From CBDHHC01 sp965263345 (GTDB lineage Bacteria; Pseudomonadota; Alphaproteobacteria; Rhizobiales; CBDHHC01), in NCBI GenBank assembly GCA_965263345.1, contig CBDHHC010000024.1, positions 1,054,001-1,118,000 on the forward strand: a DNA stretch of 64,000 nt. The letters run 5' to 3'. The notes beneath the pieces are model-generated. The model was not told the DNA's origin. It saw only the letters and a program-made list of their open reading frames with translations, and did no database searches. The translations under genes were made by a program, and so were the position numbers. This document shows positions 35,695 to 45,870 of this stretch, piece by piece; the stretch's first letter is position 1; each line of letters starts with the position of its first letter.

Positions 35695-38487
35695 ATGAGT
35701 TTGTACACAGACTACCTAAACGAAATTGAAACTCGTAAAGCACAAGGTTTAAACCCAAAACCTATTGAAGATAGTGCGCTTACAAAAGAGATCATCACGC
35801 AAATTAAAGATCTTAACAGTGATCATAGAGAAGAGTCTCTTAAATTCTTTATTTACAATACCTTACCAGGAACAACCAGCGCTGCTGGTGAAAAAGCTCA
35901 GTTTTTAAAAGATATTATACTCGGCACCAGTGTTGTGGAGGAAATCTCTCAAACATTTGCTTTTGAATTGTTATCTCACATGAAAGGCGGCCCTTCTGTA
36001 GAGGTTCTTCTTGATTTGACACTAGGTGAAGACTTATCCATTGCCAAGCAGGCTGCAGAAGTCCTAAAGACACAAGTATTCCTTTATGAAGCAGACACTG
36101 AACGTCTTAAAGCTGCTTACACAGATGGCAATGAAATCGCTAAAGACGTTCTTGATAGCTATGCTAAGGCCGAGTTCTTTACAAAACTCCCTGAGATCGA
36201 AGAAGAAATTAAGATAGTCACTTATGTGGCTGCAGAGGGCGATATTTCCACGGATTTACTCTCCCCTGGAAATCAAGCACACTCCAGATCAGACCGAGAG
36301 TTGCATGGTAAGTGCCTAATTTCTGAAAAAGCTCAAGCAGAAATTCAAGCCCTAAAATTACAACATCCCGACAAACGGGTTATGTTAATCGCTGAAAAAG
36401 GAACGATGGGTGTAGGATCTTCGCGCATGTCTGGCGTTAACAACGTAGCTCTTTGGACAGGGCAACAAGCAAGCCCTTATGTTCCATTTGTAAATATTGC
36501 TCCGATTGTAGCAGGAACAAATGGTATCTCTCCAATCTTTTTAACAACTGTCGGTGTAACGGGTGGCATCGGAATTGATCTAAAAAATTGGGTCAAAAAA
36601 CTAGATCCAGAAGGTAAACCAATCCTAAACAATGATGATAACCCAGTTCTCGAACAAAAATACTCCATAGATACAGGAACTGTTCTCACCATCAATACCA
36701 AGGAAAAGAAACTCTATAACGAAGGTGGCAATGAAGAGCTTGTAGATGTTTCTTCTGCATTTACTCCACAAAAAATTGAATTCATGAAAGCCGGTGGCTC
36801 TTATGCAATAGTTTTTGGCAAAAAACTACAGAGTTTTGCAGCTGAAACTCTTGGTATTGAAGCCCCTCAAGTTTTCGCACCTTCAAAAGAAATTTCACAT
36901 CCAGGACAAGGTCTCACAGCTGTTGAGAAAATCTTTAATAATAACGCAGTCGGTGTAACAGAGGGTGTTGTCTTACACGCAGGATCTGACGTTAGAGTAA
37001 AAGTAAACATTGTTGGCTCACAAGACACAACTGGTTTAATGACATCTCAGGAACTAGAAGCGATGGCTGCAACTGTTATATCGCCGACTGTAGATGGTGC
37101 TTATCAATCAGGTTGCCACACAGCCTCTGTCTGGGATATCAAAGCACAGACAAATATTCCGAAGCTTATGAGCTTTATGAATAAATTTGGCCTGATTACT
37201 GCCCGGGATCCAAAAGGTGAATACCACGCCATGACAGATGTTATTCATAAAGTATTGAATGACATAACAGTAGACGATTGGGCGATTATTATCGGCGGTG
37301 ACTCTCATACAAGAATGTCCAAAGGCGTTGCCTTTGGAGCAGACTCAGGAACGGTTGCCCTTGCACTTGCCACTGGTGAAGCAACAATGCCAATCCCGGA
37401 GTCTGTTAAAGTTACCTTCAAAGGAAGCTTAAAAGAGCACATGGACTTCCGCGATGTGGTTCATGCAACGCAGGCTCAAATGTTAAAACAGTTTGGAGAC
37501 AATGTCTTCCAAGGCAGAATTATTGAGGTTCATATCGGAACCTTGCTGGCCGACCAAGCCTTTACCTTTACGGACTGGACTGCCGAAATGAAGGCAAAAG
37601 CATCTATCTGTATTTCTCATGATGATACTTTAATTCAATCACTTGAGATTGCAAAAAGCAGAATTCAAATCATGATCGAAAAAGGAATGGACAATGATGT
37701 CAAAGTCCTTCAAGGATTGATCAATATTGCTGATAAGAGAATTGCAGAAATAAAATCTGGTGAGAAACCAGCATTATCACCAGATGCTAATGCAAAATAT
37801 TTTGCAGAAGTTGTCGTCGATCTTGACGAAATTGACGAACCTATGATTGCAGATCCTGATGTGAACAATGCAGATATCTCTAAAAGATATACCCATGACA
37901 CGATCAGACCTGTTTCTTATTATAAAGGCGAGAAAAAGGTAGATCTTGGCTTCGTTGGCTCATGTATGGTTCATAAGGGCGACATGAAAATTGTATCGCA
38001 AATGCTTAAAAACCTTGAGCAGCAAAATGGCAAAGTTGAGTTTAATGCGCCTTTGGTTGTTGCTGCACCAACATACAATATCATCGATGAGTTAAAGGAA
38101 GAAGGTGATTGGAGTATTTTACAAAAATATTCAGCCTTCGAATTTGATGATAATGCACCTAAAGATACAGCTCGTACAGAATATGAAAATGTAATGTATC
38201 TGGAGCGACCTGGCTGTAACCTGTGCATGGGCAATCAGGAAAAAGCCGCAAAAGGTGATACCGTTTTAGCAACATCTACTCGTCTATTTAAAGGACGCGT
38301 TGTGGAAGACTCTGAAGACAAGAGAGGAGAATCTCTCCTCGCATCAACACCAGTTGTTGTCCTATCAGCCATTCTTGGTAGAACCCCTAATATGGAAGAA
38401 TACAAAGCTGCCGTAGATGGGATCAATCTAACTAAGTTTGCGCCACCACTTGCTAAATCGCCTGATACAAAATCAGTGCATTATTAA
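35695..38487 (+). CDS. acnB: Aconitate hydratase B
   Basis: The 930-residue product interconverts citrate and isocitrate in the TCA cycle and, in many bacteria, hydrates 2-methyl-aconitate. The AcnB hallmarks are the N-terminal HEAT-like part and the segment YVAAEGDISTDLLSPGNQAH. The iron-sulfur cysteines are in GFVGSCM and GCNLCMGN near the end. It is longer than the about 865-residue enterobacterial AcnB. I start it at the ATG with GGGGA before it; a GTG four codons upstream is also in frame. Most Alphaproteobacteria I know use AcnA, so this form is uncommon there. Confidence 0.93.
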   Translation: MSLYTDYLNEIETRKAQGLNPKPIEDSALTKEIITQIKDLNSDHREESLKFFIYNTLPGTTSAAGEKAQFLKDIILGTSVVEEISQTFAFELLSHMKGGPSVEVLLDLTLGEDLSIAKQAAEVLKTQVFLYEADTERLKAAYTDGNEIAKDVLDSYAKAEFFTKLPEIEEEIKIVTYVAAEGDISTDLLSPGNQAHSRSDRELHGKCLISEKAQAEIQALKLQHPDKRVMLIAEKGTMGVGSSRMSGVNNVALWTGQQASPYVPFVNIAPIVAGTNGISPIFLTTVGVTGGIGIDLKNWVKKLDPEGKPILNNDDNPVLEQKYSIDTGTVLTINTKEKKLYNEGGNEELVDVSSAFTPQKIEFMKAGGSYAIVFGKKLQSFAAETLGIEAPQVFAPSKEISHPGQGLTAVEKIFNNNAVGVTEGVVLHAGSDVRVKVNIVGSQDTTGLMTSQELEAMAATVISPTVDGAYQSGCHTASVWDIKAQTNIPKLMSFMNKFGLITARDPKGEYHAMTDVIHKVLNDITVDDWAIIIGGDSHTRMSKGVAFGADSGTVALALATGEATMPIPESVKVTFKGSLKEHMDFRDVVHATQAQMLKQFGDNVFQGRIIEVHIGTLLADQAFTFTDWTAEMKAKASICISHDDTLIQSLEIAKSRIQIMIEKGMDNDVKVLQGLINIADKRIAEIKSGEKPALSPDANAKYFAEVVVDLDEIDEPMIADPDVNNADISKRYTHDTIRPVSYYKGEKKVDLGFVGSCMVHKGDMKIVSQMLKNLEQQNGKVEFNAPLVVAAPTYNIIDELKEEGDWSILQKYSAFEFDDNAPKDTARTEYENVMYLERPGCNLCMGNQEKAAKGDTVLATSTRLFKGRVVEDSEDKRGESLLASTPVVVLSAILGRTPNMEEYKAAVDGINLTKFAPPLAKSPDTKSVHY

Positions 38488-39164
38488 GGAGTATAAGCGC
38501 ATCAACCTTCTTTGCTGTCTCATGGCAGATATAAAAACTCTATTGAAACGCTAAAAACATTAGTGAAGCATCAGAAGAATTTATAAAACCTGGTGCTCTA
38601 CTAAAAAATAACAATCCACATTCCAACCAAAACAATTATTTACAGATTTATTGGAGCATTATTTTTAGCTAAAGAAGTAAAAAAACCCGCAAACTAAATG
38701 GAAATACAACGAATTTTTCTGGATTATCACGGTTATCTCATAATACTATAATAGTGCTGTTACAGCTCCTAGGACTATTTTGGTTATTATATTTGACATA
38801 CACGCAATAAATTAGATCTTAAGTACATCCCTAAATATTAAACAATGTTGTGATGTAATCTCACCTATTAAAATTACAACTAGTAGAATCTTAGTTTTGT
38901 GGTTCAAATGAATTTCAGACTTGACTCTCCCTTTAAGATCCACCTGTTAAATGATACCACCATAAACAATGTTCATATGGCAAATATCTGCAATCAATAA
39001 GACAAGCAATTATATAGGTCAGCAAACTAATGTGAGAAATAAAATTCCATACATTCTAGATAAAAAACTTAATCATCCAAACTCAAATTCCAGAAGTGTT
39101 CATTTGAGTCTGGATCTAGCATTAATCTGCCTGATCTCGTTAACAAGATCAGACAGAACATGTT
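38488..39164. other. Gap between acnB and the porin gene
   Basis: Nearly 680 AT-rich bases between two convergent genes. A 98-codon rightward frame overlaps the porin end and looks like noise. No hairpin strong enough to call. Nothing else seen. Confidence 0.4.
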
Positions 39165-40571
39165 TTACCACCAAGATTCGAATTGAATTCCAAATGTCCA
39201 ACCATCAGTCTCATTGGCATAATCTGCACCACCAACTTGGCCTTTCAGGTCATCATCCCAGATAGCGTAAGTGCCATAAATTCGAGCGATTGGCCTATTG
39301 TTATACCCTTTCTTATCAGTAATACCTAAAGCAAGAGTATTTTTCCAAATAGTACCACTGGCATCATTATTGATATTTTCATTATCAACATAATCCAAAC
39401 CAGACTCCCAGGCGATATTGAAATTATCATTGATAAAGTACATAGGTCTGATACCAGTTGAGAGCCATAATGTTTCCCCAAGACCATCGCCACGATAATC
39501 TTTTCTTGCCAAAGCAATCCATTTAAAGGCCCAGTCAGCACTCGTCTCCACAAAGAAGTCAGAGTTAATTTCCCATGAATAGTTACTGTCTAAATCAAAA
39601 CCATCAGCTTCACGAGCAATCTGTGAGTTAAAAACGCCTTGAACTTCAGCGGCACCTTCACGATAAAGAGCTGCAACATTCCAATATCCTCCAAGAACGT
39701 TTTTTTGCTCGTGAAAAATACCAACTCCAAAACCATCACGATCTTCTTCTGATCCAAGGACATTCTCATTGCCATCCCTGTGAGAATATTTACCCCATAA
39801 AATCAGCTGACCATCTTTATTAGTCTTGATACCGTTGTAACGAAGGTCTAGAGAATATCCCTCGACGTCATCGCCATCAATCCCTCCACGAACGTTTGGA
39901 TCTCTTAAATAAAACGCAGCAACATCTAATGTTTGGCCATAACCGACGCCTTTAATACCAGTAATACCACCACCAAAATCAGCGCCTTGACCTGGATTTG
40001 TATAGAAACGGTCATTCAAATCAAGTCCCCGACGACCGTACCAGGAACGTCCAAACCATACATCAATGCCTTTTCCAAGGAAGTTTGCTAACGTAACGTT
40101 AAGTTGTGGAATACATCCAGCTTCCAATTCTGGATCTGCACAAAGCCGTGTCGCTGAATAATCGCCTTGTTCACGGAAATCAGCCACACCACCATAAATA
40201 CGGACATAACGCGAGTCCTTACTTCCGCCTTTTCCGGGTCTTCCATCGAGGTAATATTTATAGTCGAGGAAATACTCAACATTGATATCGGCCTCATTAC
40301 CTAAACGGTATTTTGAACCAGCACCAGGGGCCTGAAATGTTATTCGACTACTTCCACCCTCATCATGCCAGTCATACGCAAACCGGTGATATCCATGGAA
40401 TGATAGCGTAGAATTATTCCAAACCCATACATTCCATTCAGGGTGTCCCTCATATTCATCCCCTGCATCTTTAAAGCTGCCCCCAGCAACAGCAGACGTT
40501 GCAACCAATACAGATGAAAGAAAAGCTAAACCCCTTGTGAAATTCACAAGCCTCTTACACAAAAATTTCAT
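39165..40571 (-). CDS. LamB-like carbohydrate porin
   Basis: The 468-residue product has a signal peptide (residues 1 to about 29, ending AVAGG) and an outer-membrane beta-barrel with alternating aromatic/hydrophobic strands. It ends in GIQFESWW, an aromatic terminus typical of the LamB maltoporin family. The N-terminal FHGYHRFAYDW and RYVRIYGGVADF segments fit. It probably admits xylo-oligosaccharides, given the ABC importer and beta-xylosidase upstream. An operator-like sequence shared with the xylose genes lies 530 bases upstream. The other reading, an alginate-export-type porin, is less likely because of the C-terminus. Confidence 0.85.
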   Translation of the reverse strand: MKFLCKRLVNFTRGLAFLSSVLVATSAVAGGSFKDAGDEYEGHPEWNVWVWNNSTLSFHGYHRFAYDWHDEGGSSRITFQAPGAGSKYRLGNEADINVEYFLDYKYYLDGRPGKGGSKDSRYVRIYGGVADFREQGDYSATRLCADPELEAGCIPQLNVTLANFLGKGIDVWFGRSWYGRRGLDLNDRFYTNPGQGADFGGGITGIKGVGYGQTLDVAAFYLRDPNVRGGIDGDDVEGYSLDLRYNGIKTNKDGQLILWGKYSHRDGNENVLGSEEDRDGFGVGIFHEQKNVLGGYWNVAALYREGAAEVQGVFNSQIAREADGFDLDSNYSWEINSDFFVETSADWAFKWIALARKDYRGDGLGETLWLSTGIRPMYFINDNFNIAWESGLDYVDNENINNDASGTIWKNTLALGITDKKGYNNRPIARIYGTYAIWDDDLKGQVGGADYANETDGWTFGIQFESWW

Positions 40572-41378
40572 TTGTCAACTCCCCCCACATGCTTATATAT
40601 TTTCATGCGGGAACTATAATGTTTCTACCGACAGTCGTGATTGATATCGTTTGTGTGGAAACTATCTGATTATCAAATCACGGCTGTTTATAAGCAAATA
40701 TTGATTTTAATTTTTCTACAGATCCCCCCTTTCATTCTCTGACGAATCTCATTATTTATAAGCTCCACCCGCAACCTTTCTTCCGATTTTAGAGTGATAC
40801 CCCGGCCTTTAAAACCAACGGGTCTCTGATTATTTAAACGATGACAACATCTGAAGACTAGGTATGAGTCTAATGTCTCCGTCCAATTCAAAAATTGAAC
40901 AAGCAATAAACAACCATCTCCAATTAAGCTTATTGTTTCTTGATTTATATATGCTCATTGACTGAGCTAAACGATTTCCATATACCTCACATATCGTTTC
41001 ATTAACTTCCTCCCTTTAAGTTTTTTTATGTATCATTCCCCTAACCTGGTACGACACCGATTTCTTAATGAACCTAACTTAAGTACCCATTTTTTTATTT
41101 TTCTCGATAGTCAAGAAAATATGATACTTGCTTTTATAAGAATTTCCAGATTGTTTGTCAGTGTCGTGTATTATTTTACCTTGCAATATTTCTATTTTTT
41201 GAAGCATTTACATCATTTGACTTTTTTAAGTGACATTCCTATTTATATTTCATAAGAAAACAATATTAGTATTATGTGATACTCACCCCATTACTTATTT
41301 TATATTTATTTTAGCACTTTAAACCATCGCGCTATACTTATAGATTTGCTTAGATGAAACACGAAACACAATGAAAGC
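40572..41378. promoter_or_regulatory. Long region upstream of the porin gene
   Basis: About 800 bases between the ABC permease stop and the porin start. The only strong signal is the 22-bp operator-like sequence at 41099. A 72-codon leftward frame at 40688-40906 has no ribosome-binding site or family resemblance. A long porin leader or an unnoticed small RNA is possible. Confidence 0.45.
41099..41120. promoter_or_regulatory. Operator-like site 1 (porin side)
   Basis: TTTTCTCG-ATAG-TCAAGAAAAT. It is an imperfect dyad of TTTTCTyGA half-sites and has the same layout as the sites at 51125 and 52652, which flank a ROK repressor gene. It probably binds that repressor. Confidence 0.65.
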
Positions 41379-42206
41379 TTACCCCTTCACAGCCCCACCA
41401 ACCAATCCTGCAACAATATATTTTTGGGCAACCAGAAAGAAAATCACAGAAGGAGCAAGTGTGAGTGATACAAATGCCAGGATACGATTCCACTGAACAA
41501 TAAACTCACCTTGATATTGCATCATGCCTAAGGTCCAAGGAAAAGATTCAGGTGTGTTTAACATAACAAGAGGTAGTAAATAATTGTTCCAGCTTGAAGC
41601 AAATATGAAAACAGCAACTGTTGCTAGAATTGGTGTAGATAACGGAAGAGTAAACCTGAAAAAAAAACCTACATAACTACATCCATCAATGCGTGCAGCC
41701 TCAAAAAGTTCCTTAGGCATTTGCTCAAAAAAAGTCTTTAGCAAAAGAACCGAATACCCAAGACCAAAAGCAACTTGAGGTAAAATGACCCCCCAATGTG
41801 AGTCTAACAGACCAAGGTCTCTCACCTTAATAAAGAGAGGAATTATGGCCGCAGCAAACGGAAACATCATCCCCAACAATAAATAGGAGAGCAGAAAAGA
41901 TGACCCAAAAAATCGGATATGGGCAAAGACGTAAGCCGCCATTGAGGCAATAATTAATGTTAGTATAACAGTCACACATGATATAATGAGTGAGTTTAAC
42001 AAATACCTCCAGAAACTATAGTCTCCTAATATTTCACCATAAAATTCTAAACGCCAGACATTAGGAATTGAAAATGGTGAAACCCGCAGTTCACCAACAG
42101 TTTTAAAACCACCAAGTATAGAAGCAAGTAGCGGCATCACGATAATAAATGCAACAAGGAATAAGATGGATATTCTCATAGCTTCACGCCATGTATTGAT
42201 ACTCAT
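41379..42206 (-). CDS. CUT1 sugar ABC permease (MalG-like)
   Basis: The 275-residue inner-membrane protein has six hydrophobic segments and the EAA loop ELFEAARIDGCSYVGFFFRFTLPLS, which contacts the ATPase. It ends with QKYIVAGLVGGAVKG, the MalG-type terminus of CUT1 permeases. It pairs with the MalF-like permease three bases upstream. With the GH43 enzyme in the same operon, the substrate is probably xylobiose or longer xylo-oligosaccharides. Confidence 0.92.
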   Translation of the reverse strand: MSINTWREAMRISILFLVAFIIVMPLLASILGGFKTVGELRVSPFSIPNVWRLEFYGEILGDYSFWRYLLNSLIISCVTVILTLIIASMAAYVFAHIRFFGSSFLLSYLLLGMMFPFAAAIIPLFIKVRDLGLLDSHWGVILPQVAFGLGYSVLLLKTFFEQMPKELFEAARIDGCSYVGFFFRFTLPLSTPILATVAVFIFASSWNNYLLPLVMLNTPESFPWTLGMMQYQGEFIVQWNRILAFVSLTLAPSVIFFLVAQKYIVAGLVGGAVKG

Positions 42207-42209
42207 AAT

Positions 42210-43154
42210 CTATTTCCCCTCTTTGAGCACAGTGTTGCGATAGAGAATTGCAAAACTTAAACAGATAACAAATAAGACCACACCAACAGCACTACCAAAC
42301 CCAACATTCAGACGAACCAAACCAAATGTATATAAGTAACTCACAATTGTATGAGTTGAGTGCGATGGACCACCGTTCGTTAACGGAATAATTAAATCAA
42401 AAAGTTGCAAGGAACCTAGAACTGAGAAAAATATAGAAAGTGCAAATGCTGGTTTTAATAAAGGTAATTTAACATACCATGCAATTTGAAAAGGCGTTCC
42501 CCCATCCACTTTAGCTGCCTCAATGAGTTCTCTTGGTATACTCTGTAAGGCTGCAATAAATATCATCATATGGAACCCAAAATATTTCCATACAATAACA
42601 AATAATATAACAGGCATAGCCCAGGCACGATCAGATAGAGGGTAAATAGGGTCAACACCAGCAACTTGAGATAAAATTGATGATACGCCATAATCACCAT
42701 CAAAAATAAAGCTCCAGATCAAACCTGTTGTAATTTCAGCCATGATGAATGGGAGAAAAAAGATCAATCGAAAAAATGTGTTAGACCAGGTTTTTTCATG
42801 AATAAGCATTGCAAGAAATGCAGCCAGAGGAATCTGCACCAAAAGCGAAACAACAATCACTTTAAAGGAATTAAGAAAGGCTGTATTAAACGTACTTTGT
42901 TTCATTAGAACTTCAAAGTTCCGCAATCCAATCCAATCCGTTGGCTGTCCATACCCTGACCATTTATATCCCGAATATTGCGCTGCTTCAAAAAGTGGTA
43001 GTGTAACAAAAAGAGTAAATATCACGAGTGAAGCAGGAAGAAATAGTATAATAGCCGTAAGGCGACCATCACTGGCAAAATGTTGTATCCGTTCCCAGAA
43101 ACTGGTTTTGATATTTACTCTCGTCATAGACTGTGTTGATTGTAGAGACATCAT
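42210..43154 (-). CDS. CUT1 sugar ABC permease (MalF-like)
   Basis: The 314-residue inner-membrane protein has six predicted helices and the EAA-like loop ELIEAAKVDGGTPFQIAWYVKLPLL. It forms the membrane channel with the MalG-like partner. Its start overlaps the end of the ATPase gene by four bases, showing tight coupling. The order ATPase, MalF-like, MalG-like continues the operon from the binding protein and GH43 gene. Confidence 0.92.
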   Translation of the reverse strand: MMSLQSTQSMTRVNIKTSFWERIQHFASDGRLTAIILFLPASLVIFTLFVTLPLFEAAQYSGYKWSGYGQPTDWIGLRNFEVLMKQSTFNTAFLNSFKVIVVSLLVQIPLAAFLAMLIHEKTWSNTFFRLIFFLPFIMAEITTGLIWSFIFDGDYGVSSILSQVAGVDPIYPLSDRAWAMPVILFVIVWKYFGFHMMIFIAALQSIPRELIEAAKVDGGTPFQIAWYVKLPLLKPAFALSIFFSVLGSLQLFDLIIPLTNGGPSHSTHTIVSYLYTFGLVRLNVGFGSAVGVVLFVICLSFAILYRNTVLKEGK

Positions 43155-44155
43155 ACTGTCTCCCTGCGAACTTTTCCATCGAACAAATGTGTTTTACCAT
43201 CAAAGGGTGTTAACCAGACATTTGCCCCAACTGATAGAGGATGATCACCAGTCATTCGAACAGATATTGATCCGATATCTGTATTTTCAAGATATATAAT
43301 CGACTCAGCCCCAAGCATTTCAATATGTCTGATCTTTGCATTCCATTCACCAGATTGCTCTGATAATTTTATGTGCTCAGGTCGAATACCAATCATATCC
43401 GCATTTCTTTTCTCTGCAACATTCCCTGAAATAAGATTCATTTTTGGAGAACCTATAAATTGAGCAACAAAAAGATTTGACGGTTCATGATATAAACTCA
43501 TTGGAGAACCAACTTGCTGGATCACCCCGCTTTTCATAATCACGATTTGATCTGCCATAGTCATAGCTTCCACCTGATCATGGGTGACATAAATAATAGT
43601 GGCATCAAGTTTTTCATGAAGTTCAGCAAGTTCCACTCGCATTTGGTTTCTTAATGCAGCATCAAGATTGGAAAGTGGTTCATCAAATAAAAAGACTTTT
43701 GGTTTTCGAACAATCGCTCGGCCTATAGCGACCCTCTGTCTTTGTCCACCAGATAACTCACGTGGCTTCCTCTCCAACAAGGCTTCAAGTTGAAGGATAT
43801 CAGCAGCTTCTTTAACGCGTCTTTGAATTTCACTTTTGGGTTTCTTTGAGAGTTTCAATCCAAATCCAATATTGTCTGCAACACTCATATGTGGATACAA
43901 GGCATAAGACTGAAAAACCATCGCAATGCCACGATCAGATGGCTCTTTATGTGAAACATTTTCTCCATCAATATAGATATGACCAGATGATAGGCTCTCT
44001 AACCCAGCTATAAGTCTAAGCAAAGTTGATTTTCCACACCCGGAAGGGCCAACGAGAACGGTAAAGGACTGATTTGGAACAACAAGAGAAAGGTTAGGAA
44101 TTGCTTCAAAACTACCAAACTTTTTTGAAATTGCATTCAACTTCACTTCAGCCAT
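43151..44155 (-). CDS. CUT1 ABC ATPase (MsmX/UgpC type)
   Basis: The 334-residue protein powers sugar import. It has Walker A GPSGCGKST, the signature LSGGQRQRVAIGRA, Walker B VFLFDEPLSNLDA, the switch His in YVTHDQVEAM and a C-terminal OB-like regulatory region. It is slightly shorter than the usual 360 residues. It sits between the GH43 gene (seven bases upstream) and the permeases. A single ATPase of this type often serves several CUT1 importers. Confidence 0.93.
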   Translation of the reverse strand: MAEVKLNAISKKFGSFEAIPNLSLVVPNQSFTVLVGPSGCGKSTLLRLIAGLESLSSGHIYIDGENVSHKEPSDRGIAMVFQSYALYPHMSVADNIGFGLKLSKKPKSEIQRRVKEAADILQLEALLERKPRELSGGQRQRVAIGRAIVRKPKVFLFDEPLSNLDAALRNQMRVELAELHEKLDATIIYVTHDQVEAMTMADQIVIMKSGVIQQVGSPMSLYHEPSNLFVAQFIGSPKMNLISGNVAEKRNADMIGIRPEHIKLSEQSGEWNAKIRHIEMLGAESIIYLENTDIGSISVRMTGDHPLSVGANVWLTPFDGKTHLFDGKVRRETV

Positions 44156-44162
44156 ATCACCC

Positions 44163-45775
44163 TCACACTATCCTTTTGTAATTAAAATAGTTAAAATCTG
44201 CGTGTTTCCCCCCACCAGTTAAATCCTGAGCAGCCATTCCTACAAAAGCTCCTGTGAAATTGGCATGCTCCCCTCTACCGGCTTCATCTGATAAAATTGC
44301 GGCATCAAATGTCGGTCCAATGGAATGCCAAATACCTGGTTCTAATGAATAACGAAATCTAAGATCACGATCATTAACATCTACACCTAGCTGAACCGGT
44401 CCATCAGGCAATTTTATAACTTTTATATCTGGGAACTCTAAGTTTGCTTCTGGCCAATTCCCAGCGCATGACTGTATATCTAAAATGCGATCTCCATCAT
44501 CATCTAATGAAATATACAGGTAATAAAACTGATATCTGTTATAATAGCAGTCAGACCAGCAAGGTGCAAAACACTTTCTGGCTGAAAGTCAATTTCAGTT
44601 TCAGCTGAATAGGAAAAGGCATCCTGCCGTCTTGCCACAAGCGATTGCTCAAACCAGGAGCCTATAGCCTCTCGCCCAAATAATCTAAGGCATCCTGGTT
44701 TGGCAGTAACTGAAAATATTCTGTCTTTATAAGGCGTACGGAGCCATTGAAAATCAGAATCCAATTCTTCATCAGAAAAATCATAATTTACGAAAATGAT
44801 ATCATCTTTCTTTTCAGAGGCATTGCCATACTCTAAAGCCTGTGCAGGCACCTGCTCCCCATCTTTTTTATACAACCAGCCATCATCTCCCCATTCAAGA
44901 ATATCAATACCACTTTCTCGGCCAAGTGGAGATCTACTTGGGCTTGACAATGGCCGTGCACATAAAAATGAATGCACCACTTCTTTATCATTAATTTCGA
45001 CAAACTGCCCATGCCCAACCCTCTGAATAGGTGAGCTTGGCGTATCCTTGGCAGTCAATGGATGAATATTTGGATGAAGTTCATAAGGCCCTGTTATACT
45101 TTTAGATCTTGCATGCGTTACAGCATGATTATACCCTGTCCCACCTTCTGCGGTAATCAAATAATAATAGTCATTCCTTTTATAAAGGTGCGGGCCTTCG
45201 GTAACGCCAAGTAGACTGCCCTCAAAGATAAAATGTGTTGGACCAACCAGATCCTTTGCTTGATGGTCATACTCTTGCAGAAAGATCCCACCAAAAAAGT
45301 CCATTGAACCTTCTTTATTTGGTTTGGTTGCACGGTAATCCCACAGTATATTAAGTAAATATTTTTTCCCATCAACATCATGATACAACGAAGGATCAAA
45401 ACCTCTAGAATTCAAATAAACTGGATCAGACCAGGGGCCTTCTATTGAAGAAGAGGTTACAAGATAATTATGAGTATCCTTATAATTCCCGTCATATCTC
45501 TTCACATCCGTATAAACTAACCAAAACAATCCATCAGCATATGATAAACATGGTGCCCAAACGCCAGTTGAGTCTGGGTTTCCCCTCATGTCCAATTGCT
45601 CAGCTCTCGAAAGTGCGCGGGTCACAAATTCCCAATTACATAAATCTGTTGAAGAAAAAATCTGTATACCAGGATACCATTCAAACGTAGATGTTGCGAT
45701 ATAATATGTATCATCTTTTCGACATATTGAAGGATCGGGGTTAAAGCCCTGAAGAATTGGATTCATTATGTTCAT
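44163..45775 (-). pseudogene. GH43 beta-xylosidase, frameshifted
   Basis: The first 422 codons match intracellular GH43 beta-xylosidases (NPILQGFNPDPSICR with the catalytic Asp, then WAPCLSYADG and GVTEGPHLYKR with the catalytic Glu). The frame then stops at 44504. The missing C-terminal domain continues one frame over: YYNRYQFYYLYISLDDDGDR, ending at GAFVGMAAQDLTGGGKHADF and the stop at 44163. Adding one T near 44547 restores a 537-residue protein of normal length. It releases xylose from xylo-oligosaccharides. All catalytic residues are before the shift, but the lost domain normally shapes the active site. Sequencing error is a real possibility. Confidence 0.88.
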
Positions 45776-45801
45776 AACAATAAATGACTTTCTTTTTGAG
45801 A

Positions 45802-45829
45802 ACAGCCTCTAGTCAAAACCAGAGGCTGT
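45802..45829. terminator. Intercistronic hairpin after the binding-protein gene
   Basis: ACAGCCTCT and AGAGGCTGT form a 9-bp perfect stem with a ten-base loop, between the binding-protein gene and the GH43 gene. Such hairpins let the binding protein be made in excess by partial termination or by protecting the upstream mRNA. Confidence 0.55.
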
Positions 45830-45870
45830 AAGTTGCTGCCCACAAAACACTTAATTAAAAAAGTCGTAAG

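Noticed and set aside
38969..39265. 98-codon rightward frame overlapping the porin end
   Set aside because: Its last third is antisense to the porin gene and the rest has no coding character.
40688..40906. 72-codon leftward frame upstream of the porin
   Set aside because: No ribosome-binding site and no recognisable pattern.
40640..41000. ATATCGTTT sequences near 40645 and 40991 as LacI operators
   Set aside because: They are short, not clear dyads and far from the LacI gene.
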